From contig NC_070558.1 of the NCBI RefSeq assembly GCF_026914185.1, positions 8,441,501 to 8,505,500 of the forward strand: a stretch of DNA of 64,000 bases, read 5' to 3'. The position numbers and the translations under genes are program-made. Origin of the DNA: Puccinia triticina (Eukaryota; Basidiomycota; Pucciniomycetes; Pucciniales; Pucciniaceae). The notes under the pieces were generated by a model. The model worked only from the letters and a program-made list of their open reading frames with translations. It did not search any database and was not told the origin of the DNA. Shown in pieces: positions 1-11,318 of the stretch; the stretch's first letter is position 1, and each line of letters starts with the position of its first letter.

Positions 1-2
1 AG

Positions 3-1039
3 ACGAGCAAGCCTGATGGGTGGCCTCGAGGCATCGCCCATCGGGAGCCCGACGATCTGCTGAAGCCCGACAGAATCAAGCGGATGCTCGCCGTGCTGGG
101 CGCGGGGAGGGTGTCGGTGGGCCGGCTCGGGCTGGCGTCCGCCGAGACCGCCGTCTTCACCCCCCCCCGACAAGTCGATCGACCTCCTGCGCGACATATA
201 CACCGTGGCCAAGGAGGAGGAGCGCCGCCGAGCCGCCTCGCCAGCTCCGTTCTTCCACACTGCCATCCAGCCCCTCCTCCTCGTCGTCGTCCCATCCGTG
301 ACACGCTTGTTCCTTCCATCGTAGCCGGCGTCACCTTCGTGCCGTTCCAGGTCGAATTGAGTGGCGCCCCGCCCTCGAAGTCTTCCCGCTCACCCCCGAC
401 GACATCGACTTCGGACATTCTGACTGCCTCTCCGACGACGATTGATTACCTGGCGAGTGCGGAAACCGCGAGCGACGCCGCTGTCGGCTTCCTCGGCACG
501 GCTCCGGCAGACCACGAGACATGCCATCCACACATGTTCCCCGGATGTCTGAGCAACATCGAGCCTGCGTCGTTCGCGCACGAGAGCTCGCCCGGCCTCC
601 TGTCCGGCGAATACGGCGGGGATTCCTGGCCGACGACTCCCGATGCTTTCCACGCAAGCATGGCAGCGCCTCGCCAACCCAAGAGGTCGGGCCGAAGCGT
701 TTTGGAGGACGTGGACTCGCTCAGTCGGCCGGCCGACTGCGGACACAGCGTCGCGCCCCCTCTGCACGCGTCGTTCAGCTGCGACCTCGGGGCGGCAAGC
801 ATGGACGGAGGCGGACGCCGCGTGCGCCCCCGATCGGCCGCTGTTCCCGGAGCGCTCGACGCACAAGAACAGCGCCTGGGCCCATGGCGGGGCGGTTTTC
901 GGGATCGGGGGCGCCGGCGAATGCGCGCAGAACTGGCGGCGAAACGGCGCGCTTCCGCCGACGGCTTTCGACGCCGCCGAGGCCCATTCTCAGGAGTCTT
1001 ACTTGCTCTAGGCAGCGCTCATGTATCTACCAACTCTTC
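3..1039 (+). pseudogene. GC-rich coding-like remnant, possible 3' part of a retrocopied gene
   Basis: The tract is much more GC-rich than the DNA after it and reads as protein in pieces. Frame 3 is open from the window edge and looks coding to about position 160. At the run of eight C's near 161-168 the plausible reading moves to another frame (continuing with DKSIDLLRDIYTVAKEEERR), which stops near 327. A third frame with the segment EWRPALEVFPLTPDDIDFG closes near 447. Further open frames run to about 1011. No good GT-AG introns join these pieces. The tract ends about 30 bp before a 23-base A run, so an intronless, frame-broken retrocopy is possible; a real gene with sequence errors at the homopolymer is the alternative. 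I do not recognise the family. The 5' end lies outside the window. Confidence 0.35.
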
Positions 1040-1062
1040 AAAAAAAAAAAAAAAAAAAAAAA
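1040..1062 (+). repeat. Poly(A) run of 23 bases
   Basis: An uninterrupted A run directly follows the GC-rich coding-like tract. It may be the tail of a retroposed transcript or a simple homopolymer. A matching target duplication cannot be tested because the other end is outside the window. Confidence 0.8.
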
Positions 1063-1548
1063 CGCAAAACAGATTGTTCGATTCGATTTGTCGGTCCAGA
1101 TATAACTCAGTGCCCTCTATGTATATTCTCTCCAGATTCCAGATGATTTCGACTGATTCACAGAGAAGTTTTTTTGTATTGGGCCATGTTTCCATGATCT
1201 TATAAGGCTGAGTGACCTCTTTTAGTGATGGGATAGAAACGCCAGAAGTAATGAACCTACAATAACCCGTCCAGTCAAGCTAAGAATATTCCTAAAGATT
1301 TGACACAGAACATCTTGTTTGGATCCCTCTCACTGTTGATCAGGGAACTCCAGGAATACTGATGAGACCATCTCGGAGTCACCAACAACGAGAGCCCTCT
1401 GAGAAAGCTCATGTCTGCCATTGCCGCCTATTTATATGCAGAGATTGCACCCTGCTTTACTGTCTATGAGCAACCCATATCGCCAGGTGTAACGGGCAAT
1501 ATGGTCGAAGGGTTGCCTTATCCTGAGTGAGGATCCGGTACCTAGTCT
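1063..1548. other. Intergenic, no feature seen
   Basis: AT-richer DNA without convincing reading frames. The sequence similar to the other three 114-codon units begins only at about 1549. Confidence 0.6.
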
Positions 1549-1940
1549 GTCCTTCGCCCGGGGGCGCGAGCTGAGCCGGGTGATCCTGAGATAGTCATTG
1601 CGGGCCGGTCTGTGCCTTGTTGGGCCGGATGGACACCCAAAGGTGTTTCTGTATCACCGCCGCCGACCAATCACAGCTCGCCGGACCGCTGTTTGACTCC
1701 CTTTTTATCATCCCCGCGCACTCCAAGGCTGTCACTAGGCCGGTCTGGAAGGGAATCGCGCCTGAGATCGCCATCTTATCCAGCCATCTCGCCGCAAGTG
1801 CCCGGTTTGAAATGAAATTGACCTCTCTTTTGGCCAGCTACTTCGAGGTGGCGCTCTCGAGATCCACGCGACTGCAAGCTACTGGAACCACTAGTGGATT
1901 TTGTGAGGATACGGTGGCTGAAGATAGGGTCGTGATCCCC

Positions 1941-1950
1941 ATATAAGGAG
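1941..1950 (+). promoter_or_regulatory. TATA box of 114-codon copy 1
   Basis: CCATATAAGGAGC sits about 345 bp before the ORF. The same string occurs at the same relative place in copies 2 and 4, and as CCATAAAAGGAGC in copy 3. The downstream leader holds a donor (AAGGTGAG or CCAGTGAGT), a branch-like TACTAAC and an acceptor AACAG just before the ORF. Confidence 0.6.
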
Positions 1951-2290
1951 CATCAACTCCGTCGGCTGCACTCATTCCCCATCCAACCATCCACACTTCT
2001 TCACAACACAAACTACCAACCTCGAATCAATCTCTCCAAGATTCAACTTCACCAAAATCAACCAAACCCCCAAGCATTCTCCGAATACATCCCAGCTCGC
2101 GCCACATCAATCTTCCCAGTTTCTGATTACTCAGGTTTCGGAACTCACCCCCGGCCTATAAGCTTGCATCATCTCCTTTGCCTCCTTGGAACCAATCCAG
2201 TGAGTTCAAATTAGTCCAGCCTTTTTCAGAAGGTGAGAAACAATTTTTACTAACTGCTTTCTTTGCCATTAACAGTATTCATTTTTCAAG

Positions 2291-2635
2291 ATGATGACCA
2301 ACTCCCCACACACCACCTACTTCTCTTTCCCTGCCTACGAGAGCCACTTCGTCAGCGAGGTAGAAGCGGAACCCGCCCCAGTCACCCCAACACTCTCCCA
2401 AAGAGCGCTCGAGCCAATGGTCGACTACGCGACCGAAACCTACCCAATCATCCAGCGGGATGGACGTCTCGAGGCCGAAATCGAGCTCATACTGTACCTG
2501 GCCGGAGCCACTTCGCCCTCTGCTGGGCGGAAAGCCGCCTCGTTGTACTCCCAGTCCTCATCTATCAACAGCTCCATCATCTCATCCTCTTCTTCCTTGA
2601 TCAAATCCATCAAGAGCTGGTGTCGGTTCAGTTAG
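2291..2635 (+). CDS. 114-aa protein of the four-copy family, copy 1
   Basis: Unknown function. It starts MMTNSPHTTYF, right after TTTTTCAAG, 15 bp past the 5' UTR intron acceptor (AACAG). There is no signal peptide or membrane segment. The first half is acidic with a Pro/Thr stretch (EPAPVTPTLS). The middle holds the best-conserved block, ETYPIIQRDGRLEAEIELIL (residues 49-68), a likely helix. The C-terminal third is a Ser-rich run ending in SIKSWCRFS. Copies 1 and 2 differ at a single residue of the protein (Arg or Lys 38). All four copies are full length and in frame. Upstream are a TATA box (1942) and a leader intron; AATAAA lies 715 bp downstream, giving a long 3' UTR or room for a further exon. 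No homologue is recognised. Confidence 0.65.
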   Translation: MMTNSPHTTYFSFPAYESHFVSEVEAEPAPVTPTLSQRALEPMVDYATETYPIIQRDGRLEAEIELILYLAGATSPSAGRKAASLYSQSSSINSSIISSSSSLIKSIKSWCRFS

Positions 2636-3625
2636 GCCCACAAATAACGGCAACGCAAAACGACCAAATATCATCTCGCGGATATGGACGGCACTAACCC
2701 GTGCGGACCCAGCAAACCATGCTGAGACCCTTTACATGACCATCATATTTGAAGTCTCCATCCTCTCCCAGCCTCCAAGAAAAGCTCTCTCCTCGCCTCT
2801 GCACGCGACGGATACTCATCAAGGAAATCCAAGCAGCACAGAGAGACAGCGCAGTGTTGACCCAACTTCGATCGTACCCATCTTGGACAACTTGGCATCA
2901 AGCCTCCAAACCCAGCAACTCTTTACAAGCTCGCTGGATCATATTCAGTCCTACTGTTATCCTCATCTATGATGACCCGGTTTTTCGAAGCCGACGCATC
3001 AAGCAATCTGTCATCATCTTTCCTCACAACCTCGGGGGTCCATCAAGCAATCTGTCGTCGACCTTCCCGCCACTGTCCAGTCTGTTTTTCTATCCTCGTA
3101 CTTGGTCAATAAACCAAATCGGAACCATCAGCCTCTCCTGAATCTCTGTACCTTACAGTCTCTGTCAACATCTTTTCCCAATATCTGTATTCCCAAGTTT
3201 TTCATTCCATCATTAGTTTATACACCCAAAGATTCAACTAGACTATCTTATCTGTCAAAGACATTCCATCCTGGTTATTTTCCCGTATTTTTGGTAGTGT
3301 TGTTTGTTGTTGTATCAGTTTGTATTAGTACAGTCCTGACCAGTCCGTTAATAAAGCATAGTTTTGACCACAAAATTAACCCTATTAGCTCCCTTGGCAA
3401 TTGCCATCTTGAGGATTGACTCCTGCTGCCGCTCACCACCATGAATGTTGATTCAGCTTCACTAAAGCCAGTGCCGCGAAGCGGTTTTGGGATATGTGCT
3501 GCAATTCGCTGCCAGTGCTGCACGGCGGTTGGCCGCTATTGCTTCAGCCTTTTGGGCGAAGGGCCGTTTTTCATTTTAGATTGACGCGCCGATTAGGCGC
3601 GAATTAGCGCGCTTCCTGCAATCCC

Positions 3626-4474
3626 ATCTCTATCCCAATGTGTTTAGGTATGTGATTGGGACTTAAGCCAAGTTCTCCGTTTACCTACAGGGTTGCAAAC
3701 TGCTTCGCTGCTTATGGCCACCGGTGCCAGGTGGTTTTCGAGTTAGAATTACTCATCTTCAGAATTATGTCGCCCAATTAGATCATACATGCATACATTA
3801 GCGTAGTGCCACTTGAATCCTATATGCTCTCAAGGTCAAAAATTCGCGTTAACCTGCCTGGCCTGCACTGCGTAAACTATCCGCTTGTCCTTCTCGCCAG
3901 AAAAAACTGTCTTACATTTGCTCGCACAAGTTGTTTCGGGCAGCTAATTTTTGATGTGCGGGTATGTGAAGAATCCACATGAAATGAAATGGAAACTTGG
4001 CAACCATCACTACACATGTCACAAACCAACTGCTCCGACCGGCTTGTCCAAGCGGTTTTCAGCTAAGATTTGTCCGACCAGTTGGGCAGTCCAAACCCAG
4101 CAGAGGGCAGAGCTGGGCGGTTTCAATCTTTCCAAAAGCTGCTTGGACAAGAATGTCCGGGTGGCTAATTTCTGCAGTGCTCGTTGAAGACAGACTCCCC
4201 GCAGCTCGACACCAGCTACGCCGAAATTCCAAATGACCTACTTAGTTGGCAGTCAAACGGAGGCTCCGGATCCCTGCGCAAGGTGATTTCCTCAGGAGAT
4301 AGGTGGGCTTTGCCGCTAACGCCTGCACACACCGAGCCTCCACCAGGAGCTGGTGAGGTTGGGCCGGATGTTCATGAGTGGCGATTTAGATTGCCGATGT
4401 CAGGGCCCATAGGAATAGGATCCCACTAGCCTGCCTTCTAAGCTTCTCCTGCAACTTTGCGGCGAGTCGTTGCT
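3626..4474. repeat. Spacer between copies 1 and 2, shared with the spacer between copies 3 and 4
   Basis: The sequence from CCCATCTCTA through GTGAAGAATCCACATG to the start of copy 2 is matched by 16431-17974, apart from a 715-bp solo LTR inserted there. The shared spacer shows that copies 1+2 and 3+4 descend from one tandem arrangement. It contains a foldback repeat (4020-4195). Confidence 0.75.
4020..4195. repeat. Foldback repeat with TTGTCCAAGC arms
   Basis: Inverted motifs CTTGTCCAAGCGG and GCTGCTTGGACAAG flank a core with CAGTCCAAACCCAGCAGAGG, ending TAATTTCTGCAGTGC. Close copies lie at 11650-11838 and 17585-17755, diverged ones near 16690-16786 and 40376-40620. It is a small non-coding foldback element or its remnant. 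Confidence 0.6.
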
Positions 4475-4903
4475 TGTTATCCTTCGCCCGGAAGCTCGAG
4501 CTGGCTCGGGTGGTCCTGACGAGGCCAAATCGCTCTCTGGGACCAGTGGACCGGTGGACCAGTGCGCCGGTCTGTGCCTTCATGTGCCGGATGGACACAA
4601 GGCTTTTCTGCATCACCCCGCCGACCAATCACAGCTCGCCGGATGGCTCCTTGACTCCCTTTTCATCATTCCATGGATCCCGCACCCTCCAAAGCTATCA
4701 CTAGGCCGGTCTGGGAGGAAATCGCCCCCGAGATCTGCATCCTATCCAGCCTTCTCGCCGCCAGTAGCCGGTTTGAAATGAAATTAACCTCTATTTCGGC
4801 CAGCTACTTCGAGATGGCGCTCTCGAGATCCACGCGACTGCAAGCTACTGGAACCACTAGTGGATTTTGTGAGGATACAGTGGCTGAAGATATGGTCGTG
4901 TCC

Positions 4904-4914
4904 CCATATAAGGA
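4904..4914 (+). promoter_or_regulatory. TATA box of 114-codon copy 2
   Basis: CCCATATAAGGAGC at the same place relative to the ORF as in copy 1, with the same leader intron signals following (TACTAACTGC and ATTAACAG). Confidence 0.6.
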
Positions 4915-5255
4915 GCATCAACTCCTTCGGTTGCACTCATTCCTCATCCAAACATCCACACTTTCTCAGAACACAAACTACCAACCTCGAATCAATCTCT
5001 CCAAGATTCAACCCTACCAAACTCAAGCAAACCCCCAAGCATTCTCCCAAAAGATCCCAGCTCGCGCCACCACAATCTTCCCAGTTTTTGATTCCTCAGA
5101 TTTCGGAACTCACCCCCGGCCTATAAGCTTGCATCATCTCCTTTGCCTCCTTGGAACCAATCCAGTGAGTTCAAATTAGTCCAGCCTTTTTCAGAAGGTG
5201 AGAAACAATTTTTACTAACTGCTTTCTTTGCGATTAACAGTATTCATTTTTCAAG

Positions 5256-5600
5256 ATGATGACCAACTCCCCACACACCACCTACTTCTCTTTCCCTGCC
5301 TACGAGAGCCACTTCGTCAGCGAGGTAGAAGCGGAACCCGCCCCAGTCACCCCAACCCTCTCCCAAAAAGCGCTCGAGCCAATGGTCGACTACGCGACCG
5401 AAACCTACCCAATCATCCAGCGGGATGGACGTCTCGAGGCCGAAATCGAGCTCATACTGTACCTGGCCGGAGCCACTTCGCCCTCTGCTGGGCGGAAAGC
5501 CGCCTCGTTGTACTCGCAGTCCTCATCTATCAACAGCTCCATCATCTCATCCTCTTCTTCCTTGATCAAATCCATCAAGAGCTGGTGTCGGTTCAGTTAG
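5256..5600 (+). CDS. 114-aa protein of the four-copy family, copy 2
   Basis: Same architecture as copy 1: MMTNSPHTTYF start, acidic N-terminal half, conserved IIQRDGRLEAEIELIL block, Ser-rich C-terminus. It differs from copy 1 by Lys instead of Arg at residue 38; the other coding differences are silent. The start follows the leader intron acceptor (GATTAACAG) by 15 bp. No signal peptide, no recognised domain. This copy has the longest open frame in its 3' region (5714-6076). Confidence 0.65.
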   Translation: MMTNSPHTTYFSFPAYESHFVSEVEAEPAPVTPTLSQKALEPMVDYATETYPIIQRDGRLEAEIELILYLAGATSPSAGRKAASLYSQSSSINSSIISSSSSLIKSIKSWCRFS

Positions 5601-5713
5601 GCCCACAAATAACGGCAACGCAAAACGACCAAATATCATCTCGCGGATATGGACGGCACTAACCCGTGCGGACCCAGCAAACCATGCTGAGACCCTTTAC
5701 ATGACCATCATAT

Positions 5714-6076
5714 TTGAAGTCTCGATCCTCTCCCAGCCTCCAAGAAAAGCTCTCTTCTCGCCTCTCCAAGCGACGGATACTCATCAAGGAAATCCAAGCA
5801 GCACAGAGAGACAGCGCAGTGTTGACCCAACTTTATCGTACCCATCTTGGACAACTTGGCATCAAGCCTCCAAACCCAGCAACTCTTCACAAGCTCGCTG
5901 AATCATATTCAGTCCTACTGTTATCCTCATCTGTGATGACCCGGTGTTCCGAAGCCGACGCATCAAGCAATCTGTTATCATCTTTCCTCACAACCTCTGG
6001 GGTCCATCGAGTAATCTGTCGTCGTCCTTCCCGCCACTGTCCAGTCTGTTTTTCTATCCTCGTACTTGGTCAATAA
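5714..6076 (+). CDS. Possible second exon or downstream ORF of copy 2
   Basis: A 120-codon frame begins MKSRSSPSLQEKLSSRL and holds helix-like segments RRILIKEIQAAQRDS and LHKLAESYSVLLLSS. Parts are kept in the other units (KLAESYSVL in copies 3 and 4), but copy 1 has an extra base near 2870 and copy 3 a deletion, so the full frame is intact only here. It may be a second exon of the 114-codon gene that decayed elsewhere, or ordinary 3' UTR open by chance. No convincing donor near the end of the first ORF was found. Confidence 0.25.
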   Translation: MKSRSSPSLQEKLSSRLSKRRILIKEIQAAQRDSAVLTQLYRTHLGQLGIKPPNPATLHKLAESYSVLLLSSSVMTRCSEADASSNLLSSFLTTSGVHRVICRRPSRHCPVCFSILVLGQ

Positions 6077-6585
6077 ACCAAATCGGAACCATCAGCCTCT
6101 CCTGAATCTCTGTACCTTACAGTCTCTGTCAACATCTTGTCCCAATATCTGTATTCCCAAGTTTTTCATTCCATCATTAGTTTATACGCCCAAAGATTCA
6201 ACTAGACTATCTTATCTGTCAAAGACATTCCATCCTGGTTATTTTCCGTATTTTTATTAGTGTTGTTTGTTGTTGCATCAGTTTGTATTAGTACAGTCCT
6301 GACCAGTCCGTTAATAAAGCATAGTTTTGACCACAAAATTAACCCTATTAGCTCCCTTGGCAATTGCCATCTTGAGGATTGACTCCTGCTGCCGCTCACC
6401 ACCATGAATGTTGATTCAGCTTCACTAAAGCCAGTGCCGCGAAGCGGTTTTGGGATATGTGCTGCAATTCGCTGCTGCACAGCGGTTGGCCGCCATTGCT
6501 TCAGCCTGTTGGGCCTAGGGCCGCTTTTCATTTCAGATTGACGCGCTGATTTAGCGCTAATAGCGCGCTTCCTGCAACCCAATCT

Positions 6586-8813
6586 TTAAGCCTGTGGGTG
6601 CCCGATGGACAGCCCGCGCCGACCCGAGCCGTTTAGTGAATTAAACAGGCCGGGCCAAAGTACAACATTTTCACAAAAGCGCTGTCCACGCCCGGCCGGG
6701 TTAGGCGGCCCAATTTCCAACTCTAGTTCTTGTATAGCCAGTTCTCAAAGAACGAGTCGGATGATGTAGAAATGACAGGTGTTGTTTTCCCCATTTTGTC
6801 ACTTAAACGGGAAAATCGAGCAACACCCGGATCTTGAAGGGAATGCTGTCAATAGATACCTTCATTCAACGCGCCGTCATGATCAAGAGAAGTACCTCGT
6901 CGCCAACGCATTTGCTTTGTCACTAACACCGGTGGCCGTTCCCTGTTGGATGAATACTATGACTCGAGGAGTTTTGACAGTTCATTAAAAATAGCTGCTC
7001 CATGACTTCGGCCGGGTCGATTATGCCGGTCCCAACAAAGCTTCCACCGGCACACCCCTTGGCCCCGCGGAACAGATAACGCCAGATATCCGCAAGCATC
7101 CGTGCGCCCGATTGCGTCTCGCGTCAACGCGTTTATAAAGTGATTGATCGTCCCGGCCTTCACGTCACGAAGATTAAAGTCCAGTGGGGCGCACTCCGGG
7201 GTAACATCGGGTCGTGTTGACGATGCAACTCCTCGGTGGCCCGTGCAAGACTGCCAATCGCGGGCCTCCCTGCAAGATATCATGACAAGAAGCGCGCCCG
7301 GATATTCGACGAGAAACAGCTGAACAAGAGGGAGAAGATGTCATCCTGGATGGTTTAGGGTCCAAGAGTAAGTGAAACAAGAAGCCTGGCGAATTGTCCA
7401 AGAAGCTGGCGACTGACACTGGCCCTGGTGTGATTGAGCGCGGGCTGGGCCCACTGCAGCCGGAGCAAGCTCGCCGAAGCATGGTGCTGGGATGGTTGGG
7501 TGGGATGTTGTTTGTTTGAGAACGCTGACTATGCTGATCACTCAAGAAGTCGGCAGCCTTGAGAAAGGCGTAGCAACCACCAACTTTGAGCCCAGGGCGG
7601 ACCATGCCCATCTAAAACAATATCTATCTGATGTACATCACAGCCTTAACTGACCCCAGTGGCAGATGTCGTTACTAAAGTGAATTTGAGCACGCGGCTC
7701 ATTCCCTGTGTTTCTGCAGACGATGACAGAACATTCTCACAAAACACTAGTAAATGTTCAAGTTATTATCAGTCCTTATAATTCCTCGCATCAGTTCGCA
7801 TGTTCTGGTCCCTTTGATTCTTTCTTTTGAGTCGTGAGTTGCCCAACATAAACATTTGCCAAAATGAAGAAAACCGTGACCGTGTGGACTATGATTGATC
7901 AGGCAACCATCCACATTAGTGTCAAGTAGCGTGTTCCGCACAGTTCCCTCAGCACAACATGCTAAAAGTTGATATTTAGTCAAGGCATCCACCTCCTTCA
8001 CAAGAGGGACTCACTTTCCTTTTTGGAATGCTTATCTCAATTGAGATCACATGTGCAGGCCTAGTCTGCGCGGCGGAGACACGCTACCGTGAGGTCATTA
8101 GAGCCCACAAAGCTGCAGTACTACCTGGCACCAAATATGGGCCGAAGAAAATAAAGGCAAGTAGCAAGTGTTCGCAGCAACACAAGTTACAAAACGCATG
8201 TACAGGTGCCCAAACGGCCTTGCAACCGGTTTGTCGATGTAGGGCAGGTTTTCTTGGAAAATTTTGATTGAAAAGCTCAACAATTAGTGAAACCGGGGAA
8301 TGTTGATGCTCAATTTTGAGCATGACCCTGAAATAACTGGTCCAACAAGCCTTTCTAGACCTACTACGCAGAATTTTTCCTTAAGGCTTGTAGAAATAGA
8401 AATACGTGGTGCGGTGAATGAAACACTTTTAAGATATCAATCTAAATTGACAGAAGCACCGCTACTTACTGGCAGGAAAAGTCTCCTCAGGAGAAAGGGC
8501 TCAGCCGTTAGGCCGTTGCTAGGTGTTTACACGCGCCTTCCTTTCAAACCTTAAAGAACCGCGACGATATGTGCTCTTGATTTAGTAGAGGCTGAGTGCT
8601 GCTGAGCAATCAGCCTGTGAAGCTGCCGCATTGTGTTTATTATTTAAACCGAGTCATCCCCCCAGAGAAAATTCAGTCCCTCCCCCACTTCATCCCTAGC
8701 GAAGAGCAGCACACTCTAGAATCAACGAATCTCCAATAGCTATCTCCATACCTGGTTTCCACTTCTTCTCTACCGCTCCACCACATCCATAAATACTTTT
8801 TCAACACCAAAAA
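6586..8813. other. Intergenic, no confident gene
   Basis: Starts with a GC-rich stretch (6600-6720; GACAGCCCGCGCCGACC and CACGCCCGGCCGGG) like the arms of hAT-type repeats. Near 7280-7360 a short plus-strand frame reads KKRARIFDEKQLNKREK, possibly a gene remnant, but nothing extends it. TTATTTAAACC near 8640 lies upstream of the next gene and may be part of its promoter. Confidence 0.4.
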
Positions 8814-9562
8814 ATGCCTTTGTTCAAGGGGAAGATGCGCGAGGAGGAGGACTCAGACTCAGACGAATCCTTCCATTGTTGCGGAAGGCCAGAGGACCTC
8901 CTTGAAGAATTCCGCTCCTTGGTGGAAGCTCCCAAGCCAGATGGGAATGAGGTACGCGTCCCCGACGACCAGGACTACTACCTCTATTCCGCCGGCCTTG
9001 AACGACTGAACTCGCCCAGCAATGAGCCAACCCACGGCTCACTTTCTTCCACTCGCAACTTCCAACGGGCTCCAACCGTCTACTCCTCTGATTCCGGCCA
9101 CACTCGGTTCGGAAGTACTCTCCTCATCATCAAAACTGACGAGGTAGTCTCGCCATCCTCTTCGCCCCAGATGACGTAAGTAGTCCTGGAAATTCTATGG
9201 GCCTTTCCTGGGGCCACCCTCCGCGATGAAGTTTTCCAGATTTTAATCAGTTTGGCTTTTTGCGTTATAGGAATGTTCGAGTCCAACTGGTCAAACCGAG
9301 CCAGCCTTCCAGGCCAAGGAAGACGTCAAAATGGAAGATTCAACTTCATCGGCCCAGCAATTCTCTTCGCATGGCCATCAGCCCAGCCGATGATCGCCCG
9401 CCAAGCCCCGATCTTTCGACGCCCCAATCCTCAGCTCTCCAAGGTACTCCGCCATCAACATCGTCTCTTCGTCGGCGGGGAATGGTTTTTACTCCGACCA
9501 GCCTTCCTGAGCAACTGAAGGAATTGGCTGAGACTGAAAAGTCAGATGGCAGTGGTACTTGA
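8814..9562 (+). CDS. Hypothetical 217-aa protein, two exons
   Basis: Exons 8814-9175 and 9271-9562; intron GTAAGT...TTATAG of 95 bp, split codon ACG, frame kept. The ATG follows an A-rich leader (CACCAAAAAATG). The product starts MPLFKGKMREEEDSDSDESF, acidic and Ser-rich, followed by EDLLEEFRSLVEAPKPDG. The second exon is basic and Pro/Ser-rich (RRRGMVFTPTSLPEQLKELAE near the end). No signal peptide, membrane segment or known domain; the composition suggests a largely disordered soluble protein. It lies between copies 2 and 3 of the 114-codon unit and shares its plain, leaderless style but no clear sequence similarity. Function unknown. Confidence 0.6.
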
Positions 9563-10171
9563 ATACACGGCCCAGCAGCTCTTTGAAAATTTTTATTCAC
9601 CCTACCACTCTTTTATATTCTGGTGTTCTGTTCTACTCTCTCTAGCCACCATGTCACTCTTTCATATCTTTCTGTTCTGTTCTATTTAAAAACCATGCCT
9701 CTCTTTCATATTTTGGTTTCATGTTCTGCTCTCTTTAACATCCAACTGAAGTTGTCCCTTGTACCATCAGTGTTCTACTATATGTTCCCTTCAAATTTGT
9801 GTGGCTTCAATCACTATATACCGTTGAAATGAGTAAAAAATTACGCCATTCTTGTCTCCCTCTCTCAGTAATTTTGATATTGAAGAGCAAATTATTCATA
9901 AATTTTGTTGCGCTGAGCTGTGAAAGTATGAAGGCCAACGTCCAAGATCTGGTGTGCCTCGGACTCATCTGATGAAATTCTTTTGCGCTCCAAGCTCATC
10001 ACATCAGAAAGAGACAACCCTGGGCGAGTCATATTACACGGCTGAGACAATAGGCTGGTCCGCAGGGAAGGAGGTAAAGAGGCCCTTCTTCCCTTTTCTT
10101 GGACTGATCCAGTTGTATTGGTCGGAGAGGAAGAAGCAGAGAAATCCTCTTGGACCAATACGATAGACCGG
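9563..10171. other. 3' flank of the hypothetical gene
   Basis: Pyrimidine-rich sequence with repeated TCTTTCATAT and TTCTGTTCT motifs (9620-9740), probably the 3' UTR and terminator region. No gene seen up to the solo LTR. Confidence 0.4.
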
Positions 10172-11073
10172 TGTGGTAGACGGAAAAGTGAAAAATCAAA
10201 AGTTTTTTCCTTGTTGATAGATTTACTCATACTGGGCCTCAAGATACCACCAAATGGACCCCAGAAATGGATTCTATGACTAATTTTACCCCTAGTCTCC
10301 ACTAAAGACGTCACTGCAGCCCCTCTGGATTGGAACCTACACTTCCTTGGACAATGGACACCCATCACACATTCAACATACCCAGTCACCAGCCTGTCAC
10401 AAGCCTCAAGTCAAGGATCACAGTATTATGCTTATAAACATCACAGGATACAAGCATACATCTCCCCATCAGACTATAGTCATCACATAGTATCAAGTAC
10501 TCTTCTATTTCCATATTATGATGTCATCACGCACTGATTCTGCAGCCTCAGACTTCATTTATGCACCCCCTGCATCCACCTGTCAACTTATGCAGTCTAC
10601 TGTCACTTTACGCAGCCTTCATGCGGCCCTACTGCATTCTTATGACATCATTGATGTACCCCTGACACATTATGACATCATTTGTATCTACTCTCACCAG
10701 CTAAAATCCCTCACCCTGTTGTCTAGATTAGTTGAAACCCTAACCCACAAGCCCTCTGGGGCTCCACTTCTGTCTATATAAGGAGCTCTCTCCTCCCCAG
10801 TTGTCAGCTCCTCAGTTCATCACTCACCAATCACAGTCACCCCAACATTCACCCTTACCAATTATAACCAACCCTTATATAAATCATCAGCTCTATACCT
10901 TGTCAATCAAACAACTCATATTGAGCCAACCTACCCTATCACTTGATTAAAACTTGCCAAGCATAGCTTTGTGGGTCTTGTTAACTGATAGCATAGAAGG
11001 GCAGAGTTTGCACCTCCATCATCCCCTTCTCCATTCAGCAAAAGTTTCTCGGGAACACTTTTGAGTCTTACAC
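10172..11073 (+). mobile_element. Solo LTR, family 2, with 4-bp target duplication CCGG
   Basis: Begins TGTGGTAGACGGAAAAG, ends CTTTTGAGTCTTACA, 902 bp, flanked by CCGG on both sides (10168-10171 and 11074-11077). A TATA box (CTATATAAGGAGC, near 10775) and a downstream ATTAAAAC fit an LTR promoter and poly(A) region. A related copy is at 12446-13281. No retrotransposon coding sequence adjoins it, so it is a solo LTR. This copy carries extra sequence near 10520-10600 that the second lacks. Confidence 0.8.
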
Positions 11074-11318
11074 CGGCCCAAGGGTTTGAAGGAGGAGAGA
11101 GCTCCTCTCGGAGAGATCTTGTTTGCCGGTCCGAGACTACAAGATTAGTGATTCACTAAGCCAGCTCACTCGTCTCCACCTAAGGCTTATTTACATATTC
11201 ATAGGTGTAACAACTGGATAAACATTGATGATGAAAAGGCTGAAATGCTGGTGATCTCATCCAGACAGCAACTGCGGTGAGAGATGTTGTTGGCCTCGAG
11301 TTGCAAAACTTGGGATAA

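Larger units (their letters stand above)
1549..3625 (+). repeat. Copy 1 of the four-copy 114-codon unit
   Basis: This block is closely repeated at about 4475-6585, 14415-16430 and 17975-19880. The order within it is: upstream region containing TCGCCCGG and CCAATCACAGCTC, a TATA box near 1942, a 5' leader with an intron, the 114-codon ORF (2291-2635), a roughly 0.7-kb 3' region, AATAAA at 3350-3355, and a tail ending near GCGCGCTTCCTGCAA. The left limit is where similarity to copy 2 begins. Whether the unit is a duplicated gene or a transposon-borne gene is not settled. Confidence 0.85.
4475..6585 (+). repeat. Copy 2 of the four-copy 114-codon unit
   Basis: Nearly identical to copy 1 over the promoter, leader intron, ORF and 3' region. 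TATA begins near 4906 and AATAAA is at 6313-6318. It is the closest relative of copy 1, so this pair is the most recent duplication or has been homogenised. Confidence 0.85.

Noticed and set aside
7174..7611. 145-codon minus-strand ORF
   Set aside because: No coding features, overlaps another equally poor ORF, and no intron signals extend it.
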